From NCBI GenBank assembly GCA_949361645.1, contig OX442430.1, positions 3,738,249-3,802,248 on the forward strand: a stretch of DNA of 64,000 nucleotides, given 5' to 3'. Source of the stretch: Spongilla lacustris (taxonomy: Eukaryota; Porifera; Demospongiae; Spongillida; Spongillidae). Below the pieces are notes generated by a model. That model had not been told where the DNA came from and did no database searches. It saw nothing but the letters and a program-made list of their open reading frames with translations. Position numbers and translations under genes: made by a program. Positions 21,739 through 32,111 of the stretch are shown here, piece by piece (the stretch's first letter is position 1; each line of letters starts with the position of its first letter).

Positions 21739-22728
21739 AAGGAGAGGAAGCCCAAGTCAGTCCTGGAAGCTGGTCAGTTGGCCGATGATTATACGGAGGC
21801 CAGAAAGCAGGTGAAAGAGGAGAAGAACAGCAGTGGAGACACTAGCCAGAAGGGAAAGCCATGTACACTGACCCCAGAGGAGGTTCAACCTGGGAAAGGG
21901 AGCAGCAAGGACAGGCGTAACCAGGGGCAGAGATGGGGGAATGAAGATTCACACTTGACATGTTACAACTGCAACAAGCATGGTCATGTCGCATCGAAGT
22001 GTCCAAACAAGGCATTGTACTGCGGGCTGAGGAGTGCACACGACTCAACGTTGAAGAAGAGTGGAGTGATGGAAGGAAAGTACGTCAAAGACATCCTTTT
22101 GGATACGGGATGTTCAATGACCCTAGTCCACCACAAACTGGTTCCAGAACACAAGGTGCTACCTGGAGAGGTTGCTACAATTCACTGTGTTCATGGGTGC
22201 ACTGCACTTTACCCGGTTGCTGACCTTAAACTGGAGGTCGGTGGTGTCCCAGTGTTGGTAAAAGCAGCAGTGTTGAAGACGTTGCCAGTATCTGTGTTGT
22301 TGGGGACCGACGTCCCTGAACTTGGAGGACTGCTAGGTGTCAAATCATCAACGTTTGGAGAGAATGGCAGACAGGGAGCTATGATGCTGTTGACAAGAGC
22401 TGGCGCTAGGAAGCAAGAAGAGGAAGAGGAGCTTCGCTGACAAAAGGAGGTTACCTCCCAGGTGACGGCATCTCCAGTTCAGCTCAGCCAGGAGGTCACA
22501 GAATTACAACACAGTAGTCCAGAGGAAGGTGGCAGCAAGGAGGCAACAGGAGAGTCTATCTGTGAAGAGAGGGTTGTGGGGCAGCAGAGCTCTGAACCTA
22601 TCTACAACTAGGACGATGATCTTTTTGCTGGAGGCCGGGAGAGGCGTAAGCTTACGCGAAGTCAGAAACGTATTCAGAGGGCACATCAATCCTTAGAAGC
22701 CAAGTGTCTAAGCGGTGGCCCATTAGAC
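21739..22728 (+). pseudogene. Gmr1-like gag C-terminus, CCHC zinc knuckle and protease
   Basis: An open frame from the end of the TIR insertion to the TGA at 22438-22440, reading on in the same frame to a TAG at 22609-22611 and then into the integrase ORF. The CCHC knuckle CYNCNKHGHVASKC (21963-22004) binds RNA. The aspartic protease has its active site in ILLDTGCSMTLVHH (about 22096-22134) and a later VLLGTDVPELGGLLG. The protease processes the polyprotein. The two stops would end translation before integrase. The TGA follows a CGC codon and may come from a CGA. The stretch 22441-22728 is an acidic, Gln/Glu/Ser-rich linker without a recognised domain. Confidence 0.82.
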
Positions 22729-23935
22729 ATGTCTGCTGGTGAATTGAAGCAGCTGCTTGGTTCTAATCCTTCTCTGAAGAACTTGAAAACCACAGGAACA
22801 GACAGCAGCAAGACACACTACTACTTGGAAGGTCTGTTATGTAGGAGGTGGATCCCCAGGGATCGTGGACCAGAGTATGCAGTGGATCAACTTGTCCTAC
22901 GCACTCAGTGCCGGAAGGCTGTGTTACAGTTGGCACACGAGGTGCCGATGGCAGGACATTTGGGAAAGCACAAAACTGCCAAACGGATCACTCAAAGGTT
23001 CTACTGTACAAAGACGTGGAAGAATTTTGTAGGTGTTGCCGAACATGTCAGAAGTCCTCAAAGGATAGGGTGGCTAGGGCCCCACTCATCCCACTTCCTG
23101 TCGTCACGGAACCATTCCAAAGGGTGGCTATGGACATAGTTGGACCGTTGCCAAGGACGATGTCGGGGAAGAGGTACATCCTAGTGCTGTGTGACTACGC
23201 CACGAGATATCCAGAAGCGGTGGCAGTGAAAGCCATAGACGCAGAGTACATTGCTGAGGAACTGGTGCAAATCTTTGCGAGGGTGGGGATACCAGAAGAA
23301 ATCCTCACAGACCAAGGCAGCAACTTCACGTCCCAGCTACTGTCTGAGATTTATAGACTTCTACATGTACACCCGTAGCCCCTACCATCCACAAACTGAT
23401 GGACTTGTGGAAAGATTCAACAAAACTCTCAAAGCTATGTTGAGGAAGATAGCAGCAAATGACATAAAAAACTGGGATAAGTGGCTTTCATTTTTGTTGT
23501 TTGTCTACCGAGAGGTGTTCCACAAGCTTCCACAGGATTTGTGCCAATTGAGCTGTTATATGGTAAGTCAGGGGACCACTTGACATTGTCAAGGAGAGTT
23601 GGAAGGAGACGAAGCAGGTGAAGGAAAATGTGGTCTCAATGTACTGGGGGTGCAAGACAAGCTAGCAAAGATGTCAAGCCTAGCTACCAAGAATCTCCAG
23701 AGAGCTCAGAAACAACAGAAAATGTGGTACGATGGAAATGCGCGACAGCAGGAATTTCAAATCGGCGACCTGCTTTTGGTGCTACTCCCAACCTCAGCTG
23801 GTGCTCTAACAGCTCAATGGAAGGGTCCTTACCCTATACTGCAGACGATTGGGGCTGTGAACAACGTAGTGGACATGCATGGCACACGGAAGAGGGAGCG
23901 CACGTTTCACATAAACATGTTGAAGCGGTGGAACA
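22729..23935 (+). pseudogene. Gmr1-like integrase, multiply frameshifted
   Basis: The integrase lies before RT, in three overlapping frames. The Zn-binding part begins in the first frame (HEVPMAGHLGKHKTAKRI) and its Cys pair continues in another (CRCCRTCQK), with a break near 23003-23009. The catalytic core has Asp in MDIVGPLP, Asp in LTDQGSNF, and Glu in GLVERFNK, so all three DDE residues are present. Further breaks fall near 23370 (before PYHPQTDG), near 23520, near 23590 and near 23640. The C-terminal GPY/F-like module WKGPYPIL and TFHINMLKRW sits at about 23827-23931. Integrase joins the reverse-transcribed DNA to the genome. The clustered frame breaks in 23000-23650 make it non-functional. 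Confidence 0.85.
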
Positions 23936-25464
23936 CAGCAAAGGACAGAGCATATTTCGCAGCAGAAGGGGGTATGGAGGAAGAGGCTGAAGAGGAAGAT
24001 ATCCCTGAATGGAGAGGAGGGAAGGTCGGTGAATTGAGAATGGGCAAACAGTTAACAGTGGCACAATTGGAGCAACTACAGGGACTGCTACATGAGTTCC
24101 AAGATGTCGTGAACAGTGCACCAGGACGCACAACCATGGCAGAACACAATGTCAGGCCTACAGATTCCAAACCCATCAGGCTCGCTCCTTACAGACTTCC
24201 ACACGCCTACCGTGAATTGGTGAGGAAGGAAATCGATGAGATGCTGGCAGCAGGTATCATCGAACCATCCAGGAGTGAATGGTCTGCTCCCATCGTCCTT
24301 GTGAACAAAAAGGACAGTACCTTGCGTATGTGTATGGATTACAGGAGGCTGAATGCTGCTTCTTTGTCGGATGCATACCCCATGCCCAGAATTGAGGATC
24401 TCATTGATGGACTGGGCAAAGCCAAGTTTATCACAACATTGGATCTCTCTCGAGGTTACTGGCAGGTGCCAATGGTGGATGGAGCCAGACACTTGACGGC
24501 ATTCACTACGCCCTTTGGCTTGTATCAATTTTGGGTGATGCCCTTTGGCCTGAAAGGTGCTCCTGCAACATTCCAACGCTTGATGGACACAGTACTGCAA
24601 GGTCTACAAGTTTTCTCAGTGGCGTACATAGACAACCTGGCAATCCACAGTGACTCATGGGATGACCATTTACGGCATGTAAGAGCGGTGTTACAACGTC
24701 TAAGGGAAGCAGGTCTCACGGCCAAACCCAAAAAATGCCAATTTGGCATGGACCAGTGCGTTTACTTGGGGTATGTGGTGGGTAATGGAGTGATTCAACC
24801 GGAGAGGAGTAAACTTCAAGGTGTGGAATCCTTTCCTACCCCAAGCACCAAGATTCAAGTGCAGTGTTTTCTTGGCCTAACAGGCTACTATTGAAAGTTT
24901 ATTCCCAACTATGCCAGTCTTGCTACACCTCTCACTAACCTATTCAGAAAATGTGCCCCTAACAAAGTTGTGTGGACCCAGGAGTGTGAAGAAGCGTTCC
25001 AGAGGTTAAAAGCCTTACTGTGTGCCAATCCAGTGTTACGGAGCCCATACCTGGGGAATGAGTTTGTCTTGCAAACAGATGCATCTGATTTTGGTGTTGG
25101 TGCGGTTTTGAGCCAAATAGACGACACAGGGTCAGACCACCCAGTTGCCTATTACAGTAAGAAGCTCCTTTCAAGAGAGCAGAGATACTCGACAATTGAA
25201 AAGGAATGCTTGGCCATAAAGCTGGCCACTCAGGCATTCAGGGTATACCTCCTAGGCAGACCTTTTGTGATCCAAACTGATCATCGAGCACTCGAGTGGC
25301 TTGACAAGCTATGTGAGAATAATGCCAAGCTCTCAAGATGGAGTCTAGCCCTACAGCCTTTCCAATTTCAAGTGCAACACCGGCCTGGAAAAGAAAACGG
25401 AAATGCCGATTCCCTGTCCAGGTCTACGAAAAAATCGATTTTGTCGAGAAGAAGGGTGAGGAGA
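23936..25464 (+). pseudogene. Gmr1-like reverse transcriptase and RNase H
   Basis: The frame starts within the integrase tail at 23599 (no ATG) and runs to TGA 24892-24894, then continues in phase to the LTR. Motifs are PYRLPHAYRELVRKEIDEML, IVLVNKKDSTLRMCMDYRRLN, motif A LDLSRGYW, FWVMPFGLKGAPATFQRLMD, and motif C YIDN at 24625-24636. The second catalytic Asp of the usual YIDD is Asn (AAC at 24634-24636). The TGA interrupts GYY-KFIPNY, where Ty3/gypsy proteins normally have an Arg. The RNase H part shows FVLQTDASDFGVGAVL, YSTIEKECLAI, FVIQTDHRALEWL and NADSLSR, so its acidic residues are kept. Connection and RNase H close at the polypurine stretch AAGAAGGGTGAGGAGA just before the LTR. Confidence 0.9.
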
Positions 25465-25688
25465 TGTGATGGACTAAGGACTCATTGTATTGTTCTTTGT
25501 ACGCGGGCCGTGCGGCTCCTATTGTTACGGCGGCCTGACTTAAGGGTCAGCAAGCCTCTTCTGTGTATGCGTATATATGTGCATGCATAGTAATGTGGGA
25601 TGACCTTTGAATGAAATAGCGTCGTGTTCCTCTGAGTCTTGAGCGAGCGTGTCAGTCATCGCATAGTTACACTAGGTTGCCCGTTACA
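25465..25688 (+). repeat. 3' LTR of the Gmr1-like element
   Basis: Begins TGTGATGGAC directly after a purine-rich tract (25448-25464) and ends CCCGTTACA, so TG...CA ends enclose 224 bp. Minisatellite resumes at 25689. There is no second copy in the window to confirm the boundaries; they are inferred from the terminal dinucleotides, the purine tract and the flanking repeat. Confidence 0.75.
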
Positions 25689-28600
25689 GTGCTTTGATAG
25701 TAGAACTACTGTTGTTGACTTGATAGTAAGCCTACTAATGGTGATCTGGTTCTAGGCCCACTGTTGGTGCTCTGATAGTAGGCCAACTGTTGGAGTTCTG
25801 GTAGTAGGCCCACTGTGGGTGCTCTGATGGTAGGCCTACTGTTGGAGTTCTGATAGCAGGCCTACTGTTGCATGGTGCTCTGATAGTAGGCCTACTGTTG
25901 ATGCTCTGATAGTATAGGCCTACTGTTGGTGCTCTGGTCATGAGCCTACTGTTGGTGCTCTGATAGTAGGCCTACTGTTGGTGCTCTGGTAGTAATAAAT
26001 GATAATAATAATAATATTTCTCAAGGCATTGTACAGATAATGCAGACCTACTGTTGGTGCTCTGATAGTAGGCCTACTGTTGGTGCGCAGGTAGTAGACC
26101 TAGTGTTAGTACTCTGGTAGTAGGCCTACTGTTGGTGCTAGGAAAGTAGGCCAACTGGCCTTCTGTTGGTGGTCTGGTAGTAGGCCTACTGTTGGTGCTC
26201 TGATAGTAGGCCTACTGTAGGTGCTTTGACAGTAGGCGTACAGGTGGTGCTCATGTAGTAGGCCTTCTGTTGGTACTCTGGGAGTAGGCCTAGTGTTGGT
26301 GCTCTGATAGTTGGGCTACTGATGGAGCTCTGATAGTTGGCCTACTGTTGGAGTTATGATAGTAGGCCTACTGATGAATGGTGCTCTGATAGTAGGCCTA
26401 CCATTGGTGCTATGATAGTATAGGCCTACTGTTGGAGCTCTGGTAGTAGGCCTACCGTTGGTGCTCTGGTAGTAGGCCTACTGTTGCTGCTCTGGGAGTA
26501 GGCCTACTGTTAGTGCTCTGATAGTAGGGCTACTGTTGGTCCTCTGATAGTAGGGCTACTGATGGTGCTCTGATAGTTGCCCTACTGTTGACCTACTGTT
26601 GGTGCTCTAGAGGGTAGTAGGTCTACTGTTGGTGCTCTGGTAGTAGACCTACTGTTGGTGCTCTGGGAGTAGGCCTACTGTTGGTGCTGTGATAGAAGGG
26701 CTACTGATGGAGCTCTGATAGTTGGCCTACTGTTGGTGCTCTGGTAGTAGGCCTACTGTTCGGGCTCTGATAGTAGACCTACTGTTGGTGCTCTGATAGT
26801 AGGGCTACTGTTGTTGCTCTGTTTGTAGACATACTGTAGGTAACTTGATGGTAGGCCCACTGTTGGTGCTCTGGTAGTAGACCTACTGTTGGTGCTCTGA
26901 TAGCAGGCCTACTAGAACTGTTGGTGCTCTGATAGTAGGCCTATATTCGGTATACTGGTAGTAGGCCTACTTTTCCTACTTTGGTAGTAAGCCTACTTTT
27001 AGTGCTCTACCAGTAGGCCTGCTGTTATTGCACTGGTAGCAGGCCTTCAATTGGTGCTCTTGGAGTTAGCCTACTGTTGGTGCTCTGATGGTAGGGCTAC
27101 TGTTGGTCCTCAGATAGTAAGCCTACTGTTGGTGCTCTGGTAGTAGGTCTACTGTTGGTGCTCTGAGAGTAGTTATACTGCTGGTGATTAGATAGTAGAC
27201 CTACTGTTGGTACTCTGGTAGTAGGCCTACTGTTGGTGCTCTGGTAGTAGGCCTACTGTTGGTGCTGTGATAGTAGGGCTACTGATGGAGCTCTTAAAGT
27301 TTGCCTACTGTTGGAGTACTGATAGTAGACCTACTGTTGCATGGTGCTCTGATAATAGGCCAACTGTAGGTGCTATGATAGTATAGGCCTACTGTTGGTG
27401 CTCGGTAGTAGGCCTACCATTGGTCCTCTGGTACTACAGCTACTGTTGGTTCTCTGGTAATGGGCCTACTGTAGGTGCTCTGATAGTAGGTGCTCTGTTA
27501 GTAGACCTACTGTTGGCGCTCTGATAGTAGGCCTACTAGAACTGTTGGTACTCTGATAGTAGGCCTACATTCGGTGCACTGTTAGTAGACCTGCTATTGG
27601 TGCTTTGATAGTAGGCCTACTATTAGTGCTTTTGCAGTAGGCCTACTGTTAGTGCTCTGGTAGTAGGCCTTCTGTTGGTGCTCTGATAGTAGGCCTACTG
27701 TAGGTGCTTTGACAGTAGGCGTACAGGTGGTGCTCATGTAGTAGGCCTTCTGTTGGTACTCTGGGAGTAGGCCTAGTGTTGGGGCTCTGATAGTTGGGCT
27801 ACTGATGGAGCTCTGATAGTTGGCCTACTGTTGGAGTTATGATAGTAGGCCTACTGATGAATGGTGCTCTGATAGTAGGCCTACCGTTGGTGCTATGATA
27901 GTATAGGCCTACTGTTGGAGCTCTGGTAGTAGGCCTACCGTTGGTGCTCTGGTAGTAGGCCTACTGTTGCTGCTCTGGGAGTAGGCCTACTGTTAGTGCT
28001 CTGATAGTAGGGCTACTGTTGGTCCTCTGATAGTAGGGCTACTGATGGTGCTCTGATAGTTGCCCTACTGTTGACCTACTGTTGGTGCTCTAGAGGGTAG
28101 TAGGTCTACTGTTGGTGCTCTGGTAGTAGACCTACTGTTGGTGCTCTGGGAGTAGGCCTACTGTTGGTGCTGTGATAGAAGGGCTACTGATGGAGCTCTG
28201 ATAGTTGGCCTACTGTTGGTGCTCTGGTAGTAGGCCTACTGTTTGGGCTCTGATAGTAGACCTACTGTTGGTGCTCTGATAGTAGGGCTACTGTTGTTGC
28301 TCTGTTTGTAGACATACTGTAGGTAACTTGATGGTAGGCCCACTGTTGGTGCTCTGGTAGTAGACCTACTGTTGGTGCTCTGATAGTAGGCCTACTAGAA
28401 CTGTTGGTGCTCTGATAGTAGGCCTATATTCGGTATACTGGTAGTAGGCCTACTTTTCCTACTTTGGTAGTAAGCCTACTTTTAGTGCTCTACCAGTAGG
28501 CCTGCACTGGTAGCAGGCCTTCAATTGGTGCTCTGGGAGTAGGCCTACTGTTGGTGCTCTGATGGTAGGGCTACTGTTGGTCCTCTGATAGTAGGCCTAC

Positions 28601-31600
28601 GATTGGTGCTCTGGTAGTAGGCCTACTGTTGGTGCTCTGATGGTAGTTATACTGTTGGTGCTTTGATAGTGGGACTACTGTTGGTCCTCTGATAGTAGGC
28701 CTACAGTTGGTGCTCTGGTAGTAGGCATTCTGTTGGTACTCTGTGCGTAGGCCTAATGTATGTGCACCGATAGTAGCGCTACTGCTGGTCCTCTGATAGT
28801 AGGGCTACGGATGGTGCTCCGATAGTTGGCCTACTGTTGGTGCTCTGGTAGTAGTCCTACTGTTGGTGCTCTGATAGTAGACCTACTGTTGGTGCTCTGA
28901 TAGTAGGGCTACTGTTGTTACTCTGATAGTAGACATTCTGTTGGTGACCTGATGGTAGGTTCACTGTTGGTGCGCTTGTAGTAAGCCCAGAGTTGGTGCT
29001 CTGATAGTAGGCCTACCTTTTGAGTTCTGATAGTTGGCCTACTGTTGGTGCTCTGGTAGTAGTCCTACTGTTGGTGCTCTGATAGTAGACCTACTGTTGG
29101 TGCTCTGATAGTAGAGCTACTGTTGGTGCTCTGTAAGTAGACCTTCTGTTGGCGCTCTGATAGTAGGCCCACTAGAAGCTGTTGGTGCTCAGGTAGTAGG
29201 ACTATTGTTGTTGCTTTGATAGTATGCCTACTTTTAGTGCTCTAGTAGTAGGCCTACTGTTAGGGCTCTGGTAGTAGGCCTTCTGCATCTGTTGGTGCTC
29301 TGGGAGTAGGCCTACTGTTGGTACTCTGATAGTAGGGCTACTGCTGGTCCTCTGATAGCAGGCCTACAGTTGGTGCTCTGGTAGTAGGCCTACTGTTGGT
29401 GCTCTGATATTAGATGTACTATTCGTGCTCTGCATGTAGGGCTACAGTTGGTGCTCAGATAGTAGATCTACTTTTAGTGATTTGAAAGTAGGCCTACTGA
29501 TGGTGCTCTGGTAGTAGGCCCACTGCTGGTGCTCTGATAGTAGGCCTACTGTTAGACTTCTGATAGTAGGCCTACAGTTACATGGTGCTCTGATTGTAGG
29601 CCTACTGTTGGTGCTCTGATAGTATAAGCCTACTGTTGGTGCTCTGGTAGTAGGCTTATTGTAGGTCCTCTGGTAGTAATTATACCGTTGGTGCTCTGGT
29701 AATGAGCCTACTGTTGGTGCTCTGATAGAAGGCCTACGGTTGGTGCTCTGGTAGTAGACCTACTGTTGGTGCTCTGATAGTAGCCCTACTAGTACTGCTG
29801 GTGCTATGATAATAGGCCTACATTTGGTACTCTGGTAGTAGGGCTACTGTTGGCGCTCTTGTAGTAGGCCTACTGTTGGTGCTCTGATAGTTTTATACTG
29901 TTGGTGCTCAGATAGTAGACCTTCTGTTGGTGCTCCGGTAGTAGGCTTACTGTTGGTGCTCTGGTTTTCGGCCTACTGTTGGTGCTCTGATAGTACAACT
30001 ACTGGTGAAGCTCTAGTATTTGGCCTACTGTTGGAGTTTTAATTGTAGGCCTACTGTTGCATGGTGCTCTGATAGTAGGCCGACTATTGGTGCTATGATA
30101 GTATAGGCCAACTGTTTGTGCTCTGATAGTAGGCCTACTTTAAAAGCTCTAGTAGTAGGCCTACTGTTCGTGCTCTGGTAGTAAGCCTTCTATTGGTGCT
30201 CTGTGAGAAGTTCTACTGTTGGTGCTGTGATAGTAGGGCTACTGTTGGTCCTCTGATAGTAGGCATACAGTTAGTGCTCTTGCAGTAGGCCTTCTGTTGG
30301 TGCTCTGGGAGTAGGCCTACTGTTGGTGCTCAAATAGTCGGGCTACTGTTGGTTCTCTGATAGTAGGCCTACTGTTGGTGCACTGGTAGTAGGCCTACTG
30401 TTGGTGCTCTGATAGTAGTTATAATGTTGGTGCTCAGATAGTAGACCTATTGTTGGTGCTCTGGTAGTAGGCCTACTGTTGGTGCTCTGGTAGTAGGCCT
30501 ACTGTTGGTGCTATGGGAGTAGGCCTACTGTTGGTGCTCTGATAGTAGGGATACTGATGGTGCTCTGATAGTTGGCCTACTGTTGGTGCTCTGGTAGTAG
30601 GCCTACTGTTGGTGCTCTGATAGTAGGGCTACTGTGGCTGCTCTGATAGTAGACATACTGTAGGTGATTTGATGGTAGGCCCACTGTTGGTGCTCTGGTA
30701 GTAGACCTACTGTTGGCGCTCTGATAGTAGGCGTACTAGAACTGACAGTCGGCCTACATTCGGTGCACTGGTAGTAGGCCTACTATTGGTGCTTTGATAG
30801 TAGGCCTCCTATTAGTGCTCTACTAGTAGGCCTACTGTTAGTGCATCGGTAGTAGGCCTTCTGTTGGGGCTCTCAGAGTAGGCGTACTGTTGGTGCTCTG
30901 ATGGTAAAGCTACTGTTGGTCCTCTGATAATAGGCCTACGTTTGGTGCTCTGGTAGTAGGCCTACTTTTGGTGCTCTGATAGTAGTTATACTGTTGGTGC
31001 TCAGATAGTAGACCTACTGTTGGTACTCTGATGGTAGACCTACTGTTGCATGGTGCTCTGATAGTAGGCCTACTGTTGGTGCTCTGATAGTATAGGCCTA
31101 CTGTTGGTGCCCTGGTAGTAGGCCTACCGTTGGTCCTCTGGTAATAGAGCTACTGTTGGTGCTCTGGTAGTAGACCTTCTGTTGGCGCTCTGATAGTAGG
31201 CCTACTAGAACTGCTGGTGCTCTGGTAGTAGGCCTACTTTTAGTGCTCTGGTAGTAGGCCTACTGTTAGTGCTCTGGTCGTAGGCCTTCTATTAGTGCTC
31301 TGGGAGTAGGCCTACTGTTGGTGCTCTGATAGTAGGGCTACTGTTGGTCCTCTGATAGTAGGCCTACAGTTGGTGCTCTTGTTACTAGTAGGCCTACTGT
31401 TGGTGCTCTGATAGTAGACCTACTGTTGGTGCTCTGCATGTAGGGCTACAGTTGGTGCTCAGATAGTAGACCTACTGTTGGTGATTTGAATGTAGGCTTA
31501 CAGATGGTGCTCTGGTAGTAGGCCCACTGTTTGTGCTCTGATAGTAGGCCTACTGTTAGAGTTCTGATAGTAGACCTACAGTTACATGCTGCTCTGAATG

Positions 31601-31985
31601 TAGGCCTACTGTTGGTGCTCTGATAGTATATAGGCCTAATGTTGGTGCTCTAGTAGTAGGCCTTCTTTAGGTACTCTGGTAGTAGTTTCACTGTTGATGC
31701 TCTGGTAATGACCCTACTGTTGGTGCTCAGATAGTAGACCTACGGTTGGTGCTCTGGTAGTAGACCAATTGTTGGCGCTCTGATAGTAGGCCTACTAGAA
31801 CTGTTGGTGCTCTGATAGTAGGCCTACATTCGGTGCTCTGGCAGTAGGCCTACTATTGGTGCTTTGATAGTAGGCCTACTTTTAGTGCTCTAGTAGTAGG
31901 CCTACTGTTAGTACTCTGGTAGTAGGCCTTCTGTTGGTGCTTAGTGAGTAGGCCTACTGTTGGTGCTGTTATAGTAGTGTTACTG
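25689..31985 (-). repeat. 26-bp minisatellite array, reverse arm (part 1)
   Basis: The reverse complement of the 13304-20597 array, unit TAGTAGGCCTACTGTTGGTG plus CTCTGA. It shares the rarer variant units with the left arm, for example GTTGCATGGTGCTC and AGTATAGGCC. A duplication with a 1,483-bp offset links about 26160-27120 with 27643-28590 (AGGTGCTTTGACAGTAGGCG at 26219 and 27702). No gene is seen. It ends at the CsRn1-like element, whose target duplication TTACTG occupies 31980-31985. Confidence 0.95.
25994..26043. other. Short non-minisatellite island with ATA/ATT triplets
   Basis: About 50 bp of unrelated sequence inside the minisatellite: an AATAATAATA run followed by TTTCTCAAGGCATTGTACAG. 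It could be the tail of a small retroposed element in reverse orientation. It is too short to classify. Confidence 0.5.
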
Positions 31986-32098
31986 TGACGAGCTTTCATG
32001 CGACCAGAAAATATAATTTAATAATCATCACTAATTTACATCACATGACATAGCATTACATAATGAGTTCATATGTGTATTCGAATATGTACGCAACA
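31986..32098 (-). repeat. 3' LTR of the CsRn1-like element
   Basis: 113 bp, TG...CA on either strand. It matches 36021-36133 with two internal differences (AGTTC against AATTC, GTGTAT against GTGTCT) and one at the inner edge. It is very short for an LTR. A TTAAATTATATTTTC stretch in element orientation could serve as a TATA region. Confidence 0.92.
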
Positions 32099-32111
32099 GT
32101 ACCCCCCCCCC
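32099..32111 (-). promoter_or_regulatory. Polypurine tract of the CsRn1-like element
   Basis: In element orientation AAGGGGGGGGGGTAC lies immediately before the 3' LTR and immediately after the pol stop (TAA at 32114-32112). A purine run here primes plus-strand DNA synthesis. The ten-G run is the longest purine homopolymer of the element. Confidence 0.8.

Larger units (their letters stand above)
20621..25688 (+). mobile_element. Degraded Gmr1-like Ty3/gypsy LTR retrotransposon
   Basis: On the plus strand the domain order is gag, CCHC knuckle, protease, integrase, reverse transcriptase, RNase H, 3' LTR. Integrase before RT in a Ty3/gypsy-type pol is the hallmark of the Gmr1 group, which has a Ty1/copia-like order. 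The 5' LTR is missing; in its place is an inverted gag piece (20633-21017). The sequence GTGCT occurs directly before (20616-20620) and directly after (25689-25693) the element, which looks like a 5-bp target duplication. It also lies at a fixed place in the host repeat, so the match could be partly fortuitous. The element is dead: at least five frame breaks, three or more stops, and a mutated RT catalytic site. Confidence 0.88.

Noticed and set aside
22848..23583. Independent ORFs between protease and RT
   Set aside because: They are frame fragments of one integrase whose zinc-binding and DDE residues are split between frames.
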